Shown here in pieces: positions 8,301 to 14,588 of a stretch of DNA of 24,077 nt. The stretch covers positions 10,858 to 34,934 of the forward strand of contig DIXL01000060.1 of the NCBI GenBank assembly GCA_002428685.1, read 5' to 3'. Made by a program: the position numbers and the translations under genes. Under the pieces are notes generated by a model, which was given only the letters and a program-made list of their open reading frames with translations, made no database searches and was not told the DNA's origin. Within the stretch, counting starts at the first letter, position 1, and each line of letters begins with the position of its first letter. Source of the stretch: Cloacimonetes bacterium UBA6081. Lineage in GTDB: Bacteria; Cloacimonadota; Cloacimonadia; Cloacimonadales; Cloacimonadaceae.

Positions 8301-11300
8301 TATGAGGATGTGTCCCTGCTCTACGAAGTAGAGAAAGACCATTTGATTGTGGAAAGCAAGCGTATTGCTCTAAACAATGAGCAGCGTCTATTTGTGCTGC
8401 CGGTTACCGAATCAGACCGAGGCGGTTTTTACCTCCATTTCACCTATATCCGCGATGGCAGACTCTACACGCACAGCCAGGAGATAACCGTTCCCTGGAC
8501 TAATAAGCAAATCAGCTTTGAATACAGCACTTTCCGCAACAAACTGCTACCCGGGGAGGTGGAAGAGTGGCACTTGAAGCTGAAAGACCACACCGGCGGA
8601 AAGGTTACTGCTGAAGTGCTGGCCTCCATGTATGATGCCTCGCTTGATGCCTTCCGCAGCAGCAATTGGAAATCCAGCGTGTATGGTAAAGTGGCGAGAT
8701 CAGGAGGCTGGCTCAACGCTAATTTTGTGCTTGTTTCGAACCTGAACATCATCCGCACAAATTTTACACTTGGCATGCCCAGCAGGCTGTATGACTCATT
8801 CAATTGGCATGGTTATAACATGGAGTATGGCAGATATAGGATGAGCTATGATAAAGCTTCAATGGAGGATGGTATAGCTTCCATGGGCAATATTTATACT
8901 ATGGACGCAGCCCCAGTGGCGGAAGTCTCAGATAATTTAGGCGGGATTGAATTGATGCAACCAGGCGTTTTAAATGCTGGCGGAGACCTACACATTAGTA
9001 ATTCCGATGCTGCGGGAATTCCGCCCGATGTGCCCATTTCCGAAGACCTTTCCACTCTCCAGGCACGCAGCAACTTTGCCGAAACCGCTTTCTTCTATCC
9101 CACCCTGGAGACGGATGAAAACGGTGAAGTAAGCTTTGTTTTCACCGTTCCGGAAGCCTTAACCCGCTGGAAGTTCCGTGCTTTGGCAATTTCCAAAGAT
9201 TTTAAGATTGGCAGCAGCGAAAACAGCACCGTCACGAACAAGCCCTTGATGGTGCTGCCCAATGCTCCACGCTTTTTCCGGGAGGGGGATAGGATTGTTT
9301 TCTCCCCCAAGATCACGGCTTTGGACGAGGCAGATCAAAGCGGAAACTGTCAATTGTTCCTGTTTGATGCCTTCTCCATGGCTCCTGTGGAGCAGCAATT
9401 TGGCCTGAAGCAAGCCCGGCAGCCCTTTACGGTTAAGAAAGGCGAAAGCACCGTGCTTAGTTGGGAGCTAAACGTCCCCTTCGGTTTGGGTGCGGTTACC
9501 TACAAAGTTGTTGCCCAAGCCGGAGACTTCTCCGATGGCGAGGAAAACACTCTGCCCATTCTGAGCAACCGGATGCTGGTAACCGAAAGCCTGCCTCTAC
9601 CTGTAAGGGGAAATAGCACTAAGGACTTTATCTTCCAAAAACTGAAAGACAGCGGTAACTCCACCACGTTAAGGAACCACAAGTTAACCCTGGAATACAC
9701 CTCAAACCCCGCCTGGTATGCCATTCAAGCCCTGCCCTACATGATGGAATACCCCTATGATTGCAACGAGCAAATCTTCACCCGCTTTTATGCCAATAGC
9801 CTGGCTTCGCACATTGCCAATTCCAATCCCCGCATCCAAAGAGTGTTTGAAGCTTGGAAAAACACCCCCAATTCTGCAGCACTACTCTCCAACCTGGAAA
9901 AGAACCAAGAGCTGAAAGCCGTTCTGCTGCAAGAAACTCCCTGGGTCTTGGACGCCAAAAATGAAGCTCAAAGCAAGCATCGGATAGGGCTGCTGTTTGA
10001 GCTGAACAACATGGCAAATCAGCTTAACTCCGCGATTACAAAGCTACAGAAAGGCCAAAGCAGCAATGGTGCCTGGCCCTGGTTTTCCGGCATGCAGGAT
10101 AGCTGGTGGGTTACCCAATACATCGTGGAAGGCATGGGACATCTGGACCGGCTGGGGGTTACCGATATCCGCAAAGACAGCCGGGTTTGGAAAATGCTAA
10201 AAGCAGCAGTTGGTTATATAGACGTTCAAATAGTAGTGGATTATGAAAACCTAAAAAAACACGGCTATCTCGCCTTGGATAATCTTGGCTATATGGAAAT
10301 GCACTACCTTTATGCCAGGTCATTCTTCCGTGATCTGCCCATACCCTCTTCCACCCAGGAGGCATTCCAGTATTTCAGTGCGCAAGCTGATACCCTGTGG
10401 ATGCATAAAGACCTGTTTGGCCAAGGGATGATAGCCCTGGCAAGGCACCGCGAAGAAAGCCTTGACACCCCCCGGAAGATAATAAAATCCCTCAAAGAAC
10501 GAGCCTTACACAACGAAGAACTGGGCATGTGGTGGAAAAACGAGCACTGGGGCTGGTTCTGGTATCAGGCACCCATCGAAACGCAATCCCTGCTGATTGA
10601 AGCGTTTCAGGAAGTGGCAAAGGACACTATTTCTGTAGACGAACTGCGCACCTGGCTGCTAAAGAATAAGCAAACCACAAATTGGAAAACCACCAAAGCC
10701 ACCGCCGAGGCCTGTTATGCGCTGCTATTGGATGGAACCGAGTGGCTCGAGGCCGATAAACTGGCAGAAATAACCATTGCCGGCAACAAACTGGATCCCA
10801 CGAAGCTGGACGATGCCCAAGTGGAAGCAGGAACAGGATACTTCAAAACCTCCTGGTCGGGCAGTGAGATTACTCCTCAGATGGCCAATATCAGCGTTAG
10901 CAATCCCAATCCCGTGCCAAGTTGGGGCTCGCTCTACTGGCAATATTTTGAAAACCTGGATAAGATTACCCCCGCCGATACACCTTTGAAGCTGAAAAAG
11001 CAACTCTTTATAGAGCGGATCACCAATACCGGCAAGGTCTTAGACCCCATCAGCGAAAAGAATCAGCCCAAGATAGGCGATAAAGTGGTTGTCCGTATAG
11101 AGTTACGCTGCGATCGGGATATGGAGTATGTGCACCTGAAGGATATGCGCAGCGCAGGTTTTGAGCCTATCAATGTGCTTTCCACCCATAAATGGCAGGA
11201 TGGGCTTTCCTATTATGAGGCCACCGGCGATGCCGCCACCAATTTCTTTATAGAATACCTGCGCAAGGGAACTTATGTGTTCGAATACCCTTTGCGGGTT

Positions 11301-11402
11301 ACCAACAAAGGCGATTTCTCCAATGGTATCACCTCCATCCAATGTATGTATGCACCTGAGTTTTCCGCCCATTCCGAGGGCATCAGGGTGGAAGTGAAAT
11401 AG
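5301..11402 (+). CDS. alpha-2-macroglobulin family protein, Bacteroidota type
   Basis: This 2033-residue exported protein is a bacterial alpha-2-macroglobulin, a large trap thought to capture proteases in the envelope. A signal peptide (residues 1-20, ending VCLCA) lacks a proper lipobox, so it is probably not an inner-membrane lipoprotein. Residues of about 25-400 form a helical N-terminal region (motif LRPTLYDFLAH). MG-type modules follow, with the MG2 signature DRAIYRPGQ at 606-614 and EEYKRPRFEV. The central A2M domain (about 1258-1300) contains ETDENGEVSF and TRWKFRALA. The thioester site is PYDCNEQ, with C1488, E1490 and Q1491 intact, but D replaces the usual glycine before the cysteine. 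An alpha-helical thioester domain (NGAWPWFSGMQDSWWVTQY) and a C-terminal receptor-binding-like domain complete it. AGAGG at 5291-5295 supports the start. No pbpC (PBP1C) partner is adjacent. REPIN-like elements flank the gene on both sides. Confidence 0.93.
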   Translation: MKHFLLLAVIYCWVAVCLCAEVHQPYSYKTAWDEIEKLYHDRLPQSMAIKVDSLYEVAVKENKVDQQIKTLIYKLMVLQQVEEFSAQKAINKVQEHLKTSTFPANAVLHSMLAQLYWSYYQGGRGRYAQRSETVNFQRDDIATWDLKTIAKETIKEYQLSLAQPRELQKHHIADYPAFVYSGGSEERSLRPTLYDFLAHTALNFYQNDESGLTLPPEEFSITDSKFFQSAAGFAKMNITSPDSLSLMFQAALLYQDLIRFHMQDADPSALVEINLERLDFVYRNCKLPQPEQYYEAALRYEMEAYKDHPISAFVTYKLALLFESLAGKYKEDVSEDYRWDYKHAKELCEQAVKDNPNSFGGQSCYGLIKSIMAPAANLSVEQYMLPNAPVKALLSAKNVLQIKLSVYRIPYPALADKDYNEDNKWTNEGNKKLYELQNKKPSWSQHLMVPNEGDYRNHTFELALTSLPMGHYILIATDWNKVYDAPGSFLAYTFFSCTEISFINPSISNGSTLIANRRTGQPIPEAKMSLYGLKDNNYNADLEFKWSASSLADGLIVYPMIKQGNWGNRNKALITAGADSLIIANYYPSGSGYNPYPNKRALLFTDRAIYRPGQTIYVKGILFDSDGENHYTLQPGYEMQVSLRDVNMQNINTQKLKTNEYATFNCSFTAPQGVLTGTMSIQTNFGSVSFNVEEYKRPRFEVILDKPKETYKLNQQVSVQGKALSYAGFPIDNASVSYRISRQPKYPSWYWWWGAMPSSPQKEIVNGTAITDNKGEFILKFTATSDETALHKYNPYFTFVITVDVTDIGGETRSGTMQLSIGEKELILNPVLANNINLKDVRLTLPIITTNLSGEKVTAQGTVSITRLEAPNHVQKKRLWNAPDRNYLERDEFLSYFPTDVYGKEDEPGRWNKLESVYNASFNTAESDTLSINDLSSWEPGAYVLEASTNYKQQEISVIRYFTVYNSTATSLPYPLPFWFVPIKVSCEPGENAEVLLGSGYEDVSLLYEVEKDHLIVESKRIALNNEQRLFVLPVTESDRGGFYLHFTYIRDGRLYTHSQEITVPWTNKQISFEYSTFRNKLLPGEVEEWHLKLKDHTGGKVTAEVLASMYDASLDAFRSSNWKSSVYGKVARSGGWLNANFVLVSNLNIIRTNFTLGMPSRLYDSFNWHGYNMEYGRYRMSYDKASMEDGIASMGNIYTMDAAPVAEVSDNLGGIELMQPGVLNAGGDLHISNSDAAGIPPDVPISEDLSTLQARSNFAETAFFYPTLETDENGEVSFVFTVPEALTRWKFRALAISKDFKIGSSENSTVTNKPLMVLPNAPRFFREGDRIVFSPKITALDEADQSGNCQLFLFDAFSMAPVEQQFGLKQARQPFTVKKGESTVLSWELNVPFGLGAVTYKVVAQAGDFSDGEENTLPILSNRMLVTESLPLPVRGNSTKDFIFQKLKDSGNSTTLRNHKLTLEYTSNPAWYAIQALPYMMEYPYDCNEQIFTRFYANSLASHIANSNPRIQRVFEAWKNTPNSAALLSNLEKNQELKAVLLQETPWVLDAKNEAQSKHRIGLLFELNNMANQLNSAITKLQKGQSSNGAWPWFSGMQDSWWVTQYIVEGMGHLDRLGVTDIRKDSRVWKMLKAAVGYIDVQIVVDYENLKKHGYLALDNLGYMEMHYLYARSFFRDLPIPSSTQEAFQYFSAQADTLWMHKDLFGQGMIALARHREESLDTPRKIIKSLKERALHNEELGMWWKNEHWGWFWYQAPIETQSLLIEAFQEVAKDTISVDELRTWLLKNKQTTNWKTTKATAEACYALLLDGTEWLEADKLAEITIAGNKLDPTKLDDAQVEAGTGYFKTSWSGSEITPQMANISVSNPNPVPSWGSLYWQYFENLDKITPADTPLKLKKQLFIERITNTGKVLDPISEKNQPKIGDKVVVRIELRCDRDMEYVHLKDMRSAGFEPINVLSTHKWQDGLSYYEATGDAATNFFIEYLRKGTYVFEYPLRVTNKGDFSNGITSIQCMYAPEFSAHSEGIRVEVK

Positions 11403-11424
11403 GCCTGTGGCCATCACGATTATT
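11403..11424 (+). repeat. short 3'-flank motif shared with the LVIVD gene
   Basis: Directly after the macroglobulin stop, GCCTGTGG (11403-11410) and ACGATTATT (11416-11424) occur five bases apart. The same two words follow the stop of the LVIVD gene at 14069-14076 and 14080-14088, three bases apart. Seventeen matching bases after two neighbouring genes is more than expected by chance, but the role is unknown. Confidence 0.4.
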
Positions 11425-11427
11425 GTA

Positions 11428-11611
11428 CTGTCATTCCCGCTTTAAACGCTTGTCGTTCCCGCGGAGGCGGGAATCCAGCACTGTAAAATCCCGAAGGGAT
11501 GGCACATAATATGTTGCTGTCTAAACCTTTATATGTCGTTCTTACAGAACTTATCAATGGGCTGGATTCCCGCCTCCGCGGGAACGACAAATGCGTAAAG
11601 CGGAAATGACA
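11428..11611. repeat. long palindrome interrupted by a REPIN insertion
   Basis: The outer arms at 11428-11449 (TGTCATTCCCGCTTTA, then AACGC) and 11591-11611 (GCG, TAAAGCGGAAATGACA) are reverse complements, with one mismatch and a 2-base slip. They surround the 141-bp REPIN-like element exactly. Removing that element would leave a single long hairpin with arms of about 20 bp. The simplest reading is that the REPIN-like element jumped into the loop of an existing REP-type palindrome. Confidence 0.6.
11450..11590. repeat. REPIN-like element, copy 2 (141 bp)
   Basis: This is the same length and architecture as the copy at 5136-5276 and has the same orientation. Its left hairpin stem is TTCCCGC/GCGGGAA around GGAG, where copy 1 has CCCTC/GAGGG. 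That is two paired substitutions which preserve base pairing. A further difference (C/A) falls in the loop of the second spacer hairpin. The other three differences are outside the obvious stems. It follows the macroglobulin gene and, with its flanking palindrome, could end its transcript, although no T-run is evident. Confidence 0.85.
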
Positions 11612-11666
11612 AGTGTGTTTTTCCACAACGGTATCATTTGAGTAAATCTACTTTCAAGGAGACAAA

Positions 11667-11768
11667 ATGCACCTGAAAAACTTTGCAATCGCCGTCATAT
11701 TGATTATGATGTTTAGTGCATTATTAGCGAAAAACATCATTCTGGTTTCGGAATCTATGAAAGTGTGA
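11667..11768 (+). CDS. 33-residue signal-peptide-like ORF (small protein or truncated gene)
   Basis: A strong ribosome binding site (AAGGAG at 11657-11662) precedes an ATG that opens a 33-codon frame. The product starts MHLKNFAIAVILIMMFSALLA, a basic end followed by a hydrophobic core, which is a good Sec signal peptide or single membrane helix. It then ends after about 12 residues (KNIILVSESMKV). It may be a genuine small membrane protein. It may equally be the first exon-like stub of an exported gene whose body was deleted. The next gene starts about 115 bp downstream with its own signal peptide, so this is not its N-terminus. No homologue is recognised. Confidence 0.4.
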   Translation: MHLKNFAIAVILIMMFSALLAKNIILVSESMKV

Positions 11769-11874
11769 AGATTTGAACCGCCCCATGCATAACAGAGTAG
11801 AATATGCTGATATTCCAGATTCAGGCTTTGTATGCAGCAAAAAAAGGGGACGAATAAACAAAGGTTGTTCCTCT

Positions 11875-11878
11875 GGAG
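11875..11878 (+). promoter_or_regulatory. ribosome binding site deciding the LVIVD gene start
   Basis: GGAG lies five bases upstream of ATG 11884. The longer frame opening at 11773 has no such site and would place 37 hydrophilic residues before the signal peptide, so 11884 is the better start. Confidence 0.65.
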
Positions 11879-11883
11879 TGTTT

Positions 11884-14052
11884 ATGAAGAAACTAATAGG
11901 TACCATACTAATGCTGATTTATTGCGTGTTAATGCATTCGGTGATTCATCAGGTGGGCGGGTATTTTGCTGATTATTTATATTGCAATAGCATTTGTCTG
12001 CAGGATAACAAAGCTTACGCCACTGACGCAACCAGTTCCAATGCTATCGGACTAATCATTCTGGATATCTCCAATCCGGCCAGTCCTGTTTTAGCAGGGA
12101 CAGGAAATGATTCCCACATACTCTATGATATAGATGTTTTTAACCAAAGAGCTTATATCGCTGCCGGAGCTTTGGGGTTTCAAATCTGGGATGTGTCAAA
12201 CCCCACAGCTCCAATTCTACAAACGACAATTGATCTTGGTGGAACCTGTGAGCAGCTGATGATTGACGGGGATAGACTTTACACTGCCATCCATTATGAC
12301 GGTTTGAAGATCTACAATATCGCGGAGCCTACCCCTGTTTATTTGGGCGGTTATTTTACTAACATCAGTGCTTATGATGTCTTTGTGAGGGGTGAGCTGG
12401 CTTATATTGCGGACAATGAATTTGGTTTAAGGATAGTTAACATAAATAATCCTGCGAACTGCTATCTGGTGGGAAGTTACAGCAGTTACTATGGAGTAAA
12501 ATATTTGCATGTGGCAAACGATCTGGTCTTCTTGTCAGATGCCCATAATGACAATTATCTGATTGATGTCTCTGTGCCCTCAAGTCCGGTGCTCTTGTCC
12601 ACAATCCCAGATATGTGGATTAAAGCTGCTTATCTTCTCGATCACTATCTCTTTGCCATGCAAAATTCGCCTGGGACAGGGGATAAGCAGCTTAAAATAT
12701 ACGATATAGCTAATCCTTCTCAGCCCACCTTGGATTCTTTTTGCATAATCCAATCTTCAGCAACATCTATTGCCGTTTCAGGTAATTACATGTTCCTAAC
12801 AGTTGATTCTGAAGGGATTATCATCTTTGATATCAGTGAGCTGTCTAATCCTGATCTGATAACTACATCTCATATTCCTGCCAGTGCAAATGCAGTTGAA
12901 CTAAGTGGGAATTATGCCTATATCGCAGATAATAACCAAAGGCTGATTCAAATGGATATCTCACATCCTTCCAACCCACAACTGGTTTCTCAGTATGCCT
13001 TTCCCTATACCTTTGGGGAGATGGTGCTGGATGATAATCTTGCCTATGTTACGGCAGGGGTAAGCGGGCTACATATTCTGGAGTTATCAGAAAATAATTC
13101 GCCCCCAGCCAGTAACTTCAATTTATTGGCAACCCTGCCAACCGGCTCAGCGGCGAAAGATATCTGTCTGAGTGGTCATAATGCCTTTGTTGCCAATACC
13201 GATAATCTCTTGATCGTTAACGTAGAAAACCCAAGCAATCCCTGCATCGGCTACCAGTTTACTCATCCCGCACTCGTAGATTACTTCTATTTGGCAAAGT
13301 ATCAAGATTACCTTTTTCTGACGGGTTGGGCAGATCCTATATCCATAATCGACGTCAGTGATGTATCCAATCCGTTTAGGGTGGCCACTGTCAGTAATCC
13401 TTCCATTGCAGGAGGGATTGCCATAAAAGACCATTATTTATTCCAGTCCAGCTACGATTTTCCGATCAGGATTTACGATATCAGCAATCCCATGTCTCCC
13501 GGATATGTAGGCATCGTTTCAAACGAATCCTCGCCCTACTATCTCATCAATATATATGAAGACTACCTCTTCATATCTTTTTGGGCTTCCAACCGAATCA
13601 TGTGTTATAACATAAGCAATCCTGCTGCCCCAATCCTGGCAAGAGATTATTCCTGGACCTTACCGACCTATGACTTGTATTACAGACAAGGACTTTTGTA
13701 CACATGTAACCATGAATATGGGTTTTCCATCCTCAATTTTGAGTTACCTTCAAGTATTGCCGATCCTCAACAGACTCCAGCCCTGTTTTCTTTCAGCAAT
13801 TACCCCAATCCATTCCCTGATAACACCACTTTCTGCTATCAAGCGAAGGAAAATCATCGGGTCGAATTGGAAGTGTTCAACCTCAAAGGGCAAGTTGTCA
13901 GTCATGTTCATTCAGGAAATGAAAATGCCGGAGGACATACGATAAACTGGAACGGAACTGACGACCAAAATCAAAGGCTTGCCAGCGGTATCTATATTTC
14001 CAGATTAACCATTGGCCACCAATCTGCCGTAAAGAAAATCATCAAACTATAG
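11884..14052 (+). CDS. exported LVIVD-repeat double beta-propeller with FlgD-like/T9SS-type C-terminal domain
   Basis: From the ATG at 11884 this gene gives 722 residues: a signal peptide (MKKLIGTILMLIYCVLMHS), a long repeat region, and a C-terminal domain. The repeat is the LVIVD motif, an I-x-I-x-D-[IV]-S-N-P-x-x-P core such as LIILDISNPASPV or IRIYDISNPMSPG. I count 14 copies, some degenerate, which would make two seven-bladed propellers. From residue 636 the sequence NYPNPFPDNTTF, VFNLKGQVV, INWNGTDDQNQRLASGIYI and VKKIIKL matches the FlgD-like Ig fold used as a type IX secretion (Por) sorting signal. The protein is therefore probably exported to the cell surface. No catalytic residues are visible; such proteins are mostly uncharacterised. 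It stands alone, about 115 bp after a tiny signal-peptide ORF. Confidence 0.85.
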   Translation: MKKLIGTILMLIYCVLMHSVIHQVGGYFADYLYCNSICLQDNKAYATDATSSNAIGLIILDISNPASPVLAGTGNDSHILYDIDVFNQRAYIAAGALGFQIWDVSNPTAPILQTTIDLGGTCEQLMIDGDRLYTAIHYDGLKIYNIAEPTPVYLGGYFTNISAYDVFVRGELAYIADNEFGLRIVNINNPANCYLVGSYSSYYGVKYLHVANDLVFLSDAHNDNYLIDVSVPSSPVLLSTIPDMWIKAAYLLDHYLFAMQNSPGTGDKQLKIYDIANPSQPTLDSFCIIQSSATSIAVSGNYMFLTVDSEGIIIFDISELSNPDLITTSHIPASANAVELSGNYAYIADNNQRLIQMDISHPSNPQLVSQYAFPYTFGEMVLDDNLAYVTAGVSGLHILELSENNSPPASNFNLLATLPTGSAAKDICLSGHNAFVANTDNLLIVNVENPSNPCIGYQFTHPALVDYFYLAKYQDYLFLTGWADPISIIDVSDVSNPFRVATVSNPSIAGGIAIKDHYLFQSSYDFPIRIYDISNPMSPGYVGIVSNESSPYYLINIYEDYLFISFWASNRIMCYNISNPAAPILARDYSWTLPTYDLYYRQGLLYTCNHEYGFSILNFELPSSIADPQQTPALFSFSNYPNPFPDNTTFCYQAKENHRVELEVFNLKGQVVSHVHSGNENAGGHTINWNGTDDQNQRLASGIYISRLTIGHQSAVKKIIKL

Positions 14053-14088
14053 CGGCTTTATAGCGGCTGCCTGTGGTTTACGATTATT
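14046..14088. repeat. 11-bp tandem repeat over the LVIVD stop, plus shared 3' motif
   Basis: TATAGCGGCTT (14048-14058) is followed directly by TATAGCGGCTG (14059-14069). The first copy includes the TAG stop at 14050-14052. The words GCCTGTGG and ACGATTATT, also found after the macroglobulin gene, follow at 14069-14088. A related 11-bp pair occurs at 14343-14364. Confidence 0.5.
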
Positions 14089-14132
14089 CGCATCTGGATC
14101 GGGAGATTTAGATAGGCGCAGGGATGGGCAAC

Positions 14133-14231
14133 TTTAACCCAAATAATGCAATCGGATTTTCTCAGTCCCGATTTTGGGACTGATTTTGAGCTGATTTTGC
14201 GGGTGTTTTAACCCAAACAATGCATTTGGAT
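14133..14231 (+). repeat. paired 25-bp direct repeat with hairpin between copies
   Basis: Copies at 14133-14157 and 14207-14231 begin TTTAACCCAAA and agree at 22 of 25 positions. Between them lies CAGTCCC-GATTTT-GGGACTG (14163-14182), a perfect 7-bp stem. The word GATTTT recurs at 14155, 14170, 14182 and 14193. This may be a regulatory array or the decayed ends of a small element. Confidence 0.55.
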
Positions 14232-14371
14232 ATCAATGCATAACCAATTTTTATGCACAGCCTGAAGTCCGACCAGCAGCACAACTGATTGGAAGATATG
14301 AAATAAAGCATCATAAGGTGAATTCGAATACCTGGTTCGGGATTTATAGCGTATTTATAGCGAAATAATAC

Positions 14372-14400
14372 TTGACGAGCAGAAGGCATACAAATAAATT
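14372..14400 (+). promoter_or_regulatory. possible sigma-70-type promoter for the giant surface-protein gene
   Basis: TTGACG (14372-14377) and TAAATT (14395-14400) are separated by 17 bases. They lie just after the TTTATAGCG tandem pair and about 190 bases before the start codon. The -10 match is only 4 of 6 and the region is AT-rich, so a chance match is possible. Confidence 0.25.
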
Positions 14401-14588
14401 GACTCAAGGAATGTGGAAGCTTTGTGGTAAAAGTTTTCGTTCTTTTATGAGACTTGCCTTAGCTGACTGGACATCCAGATTTGAGAGATGGACTCACGAC
14501 TGAAAGTGGCATTTGCCCAGTGATATATGCTCCGACATAAAGTGTTTTTAAACAAAGGACTATATAGCTTAAAGATAAGGAGCTAACC

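Larger units (their letters stand above)
14053..14588. other. 536-bp repeat-rich intergenic region
   Basis: No convincing ORF is present on either strand. The region contains paired 25-bp direct repeats (14133-14157 and 14207-14231), a perfect 7-bp stem hairpin (14163-14182), and the 11-bp pair CTGATTTTG (14180-14188, 14191-14199). The 11-bp pair TTTATAGCG (14343-14351, 14354-14362) and a possible promoter (14372-14400) follow. It is the leader of the giant surface-protein gene and is the longest non-coding stretch between intact genes. Confidence 0.7.

Noticed and set aside
11773..11883. Upstream extension of the LVIVD gene to ATG 11773.
   Set aside because: It would place 37 charged residues before a normal signal peptide and has no ribosome binding site; ATG 11884 has GGAG at proper spacing.
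14163..14182. Hairpin as an intrinsic terminator for the LVIVD gene.
   Set aside because: It lies about 110 bp after the stop and only ATTTT follows, so the classic stem plus T-run is not met.
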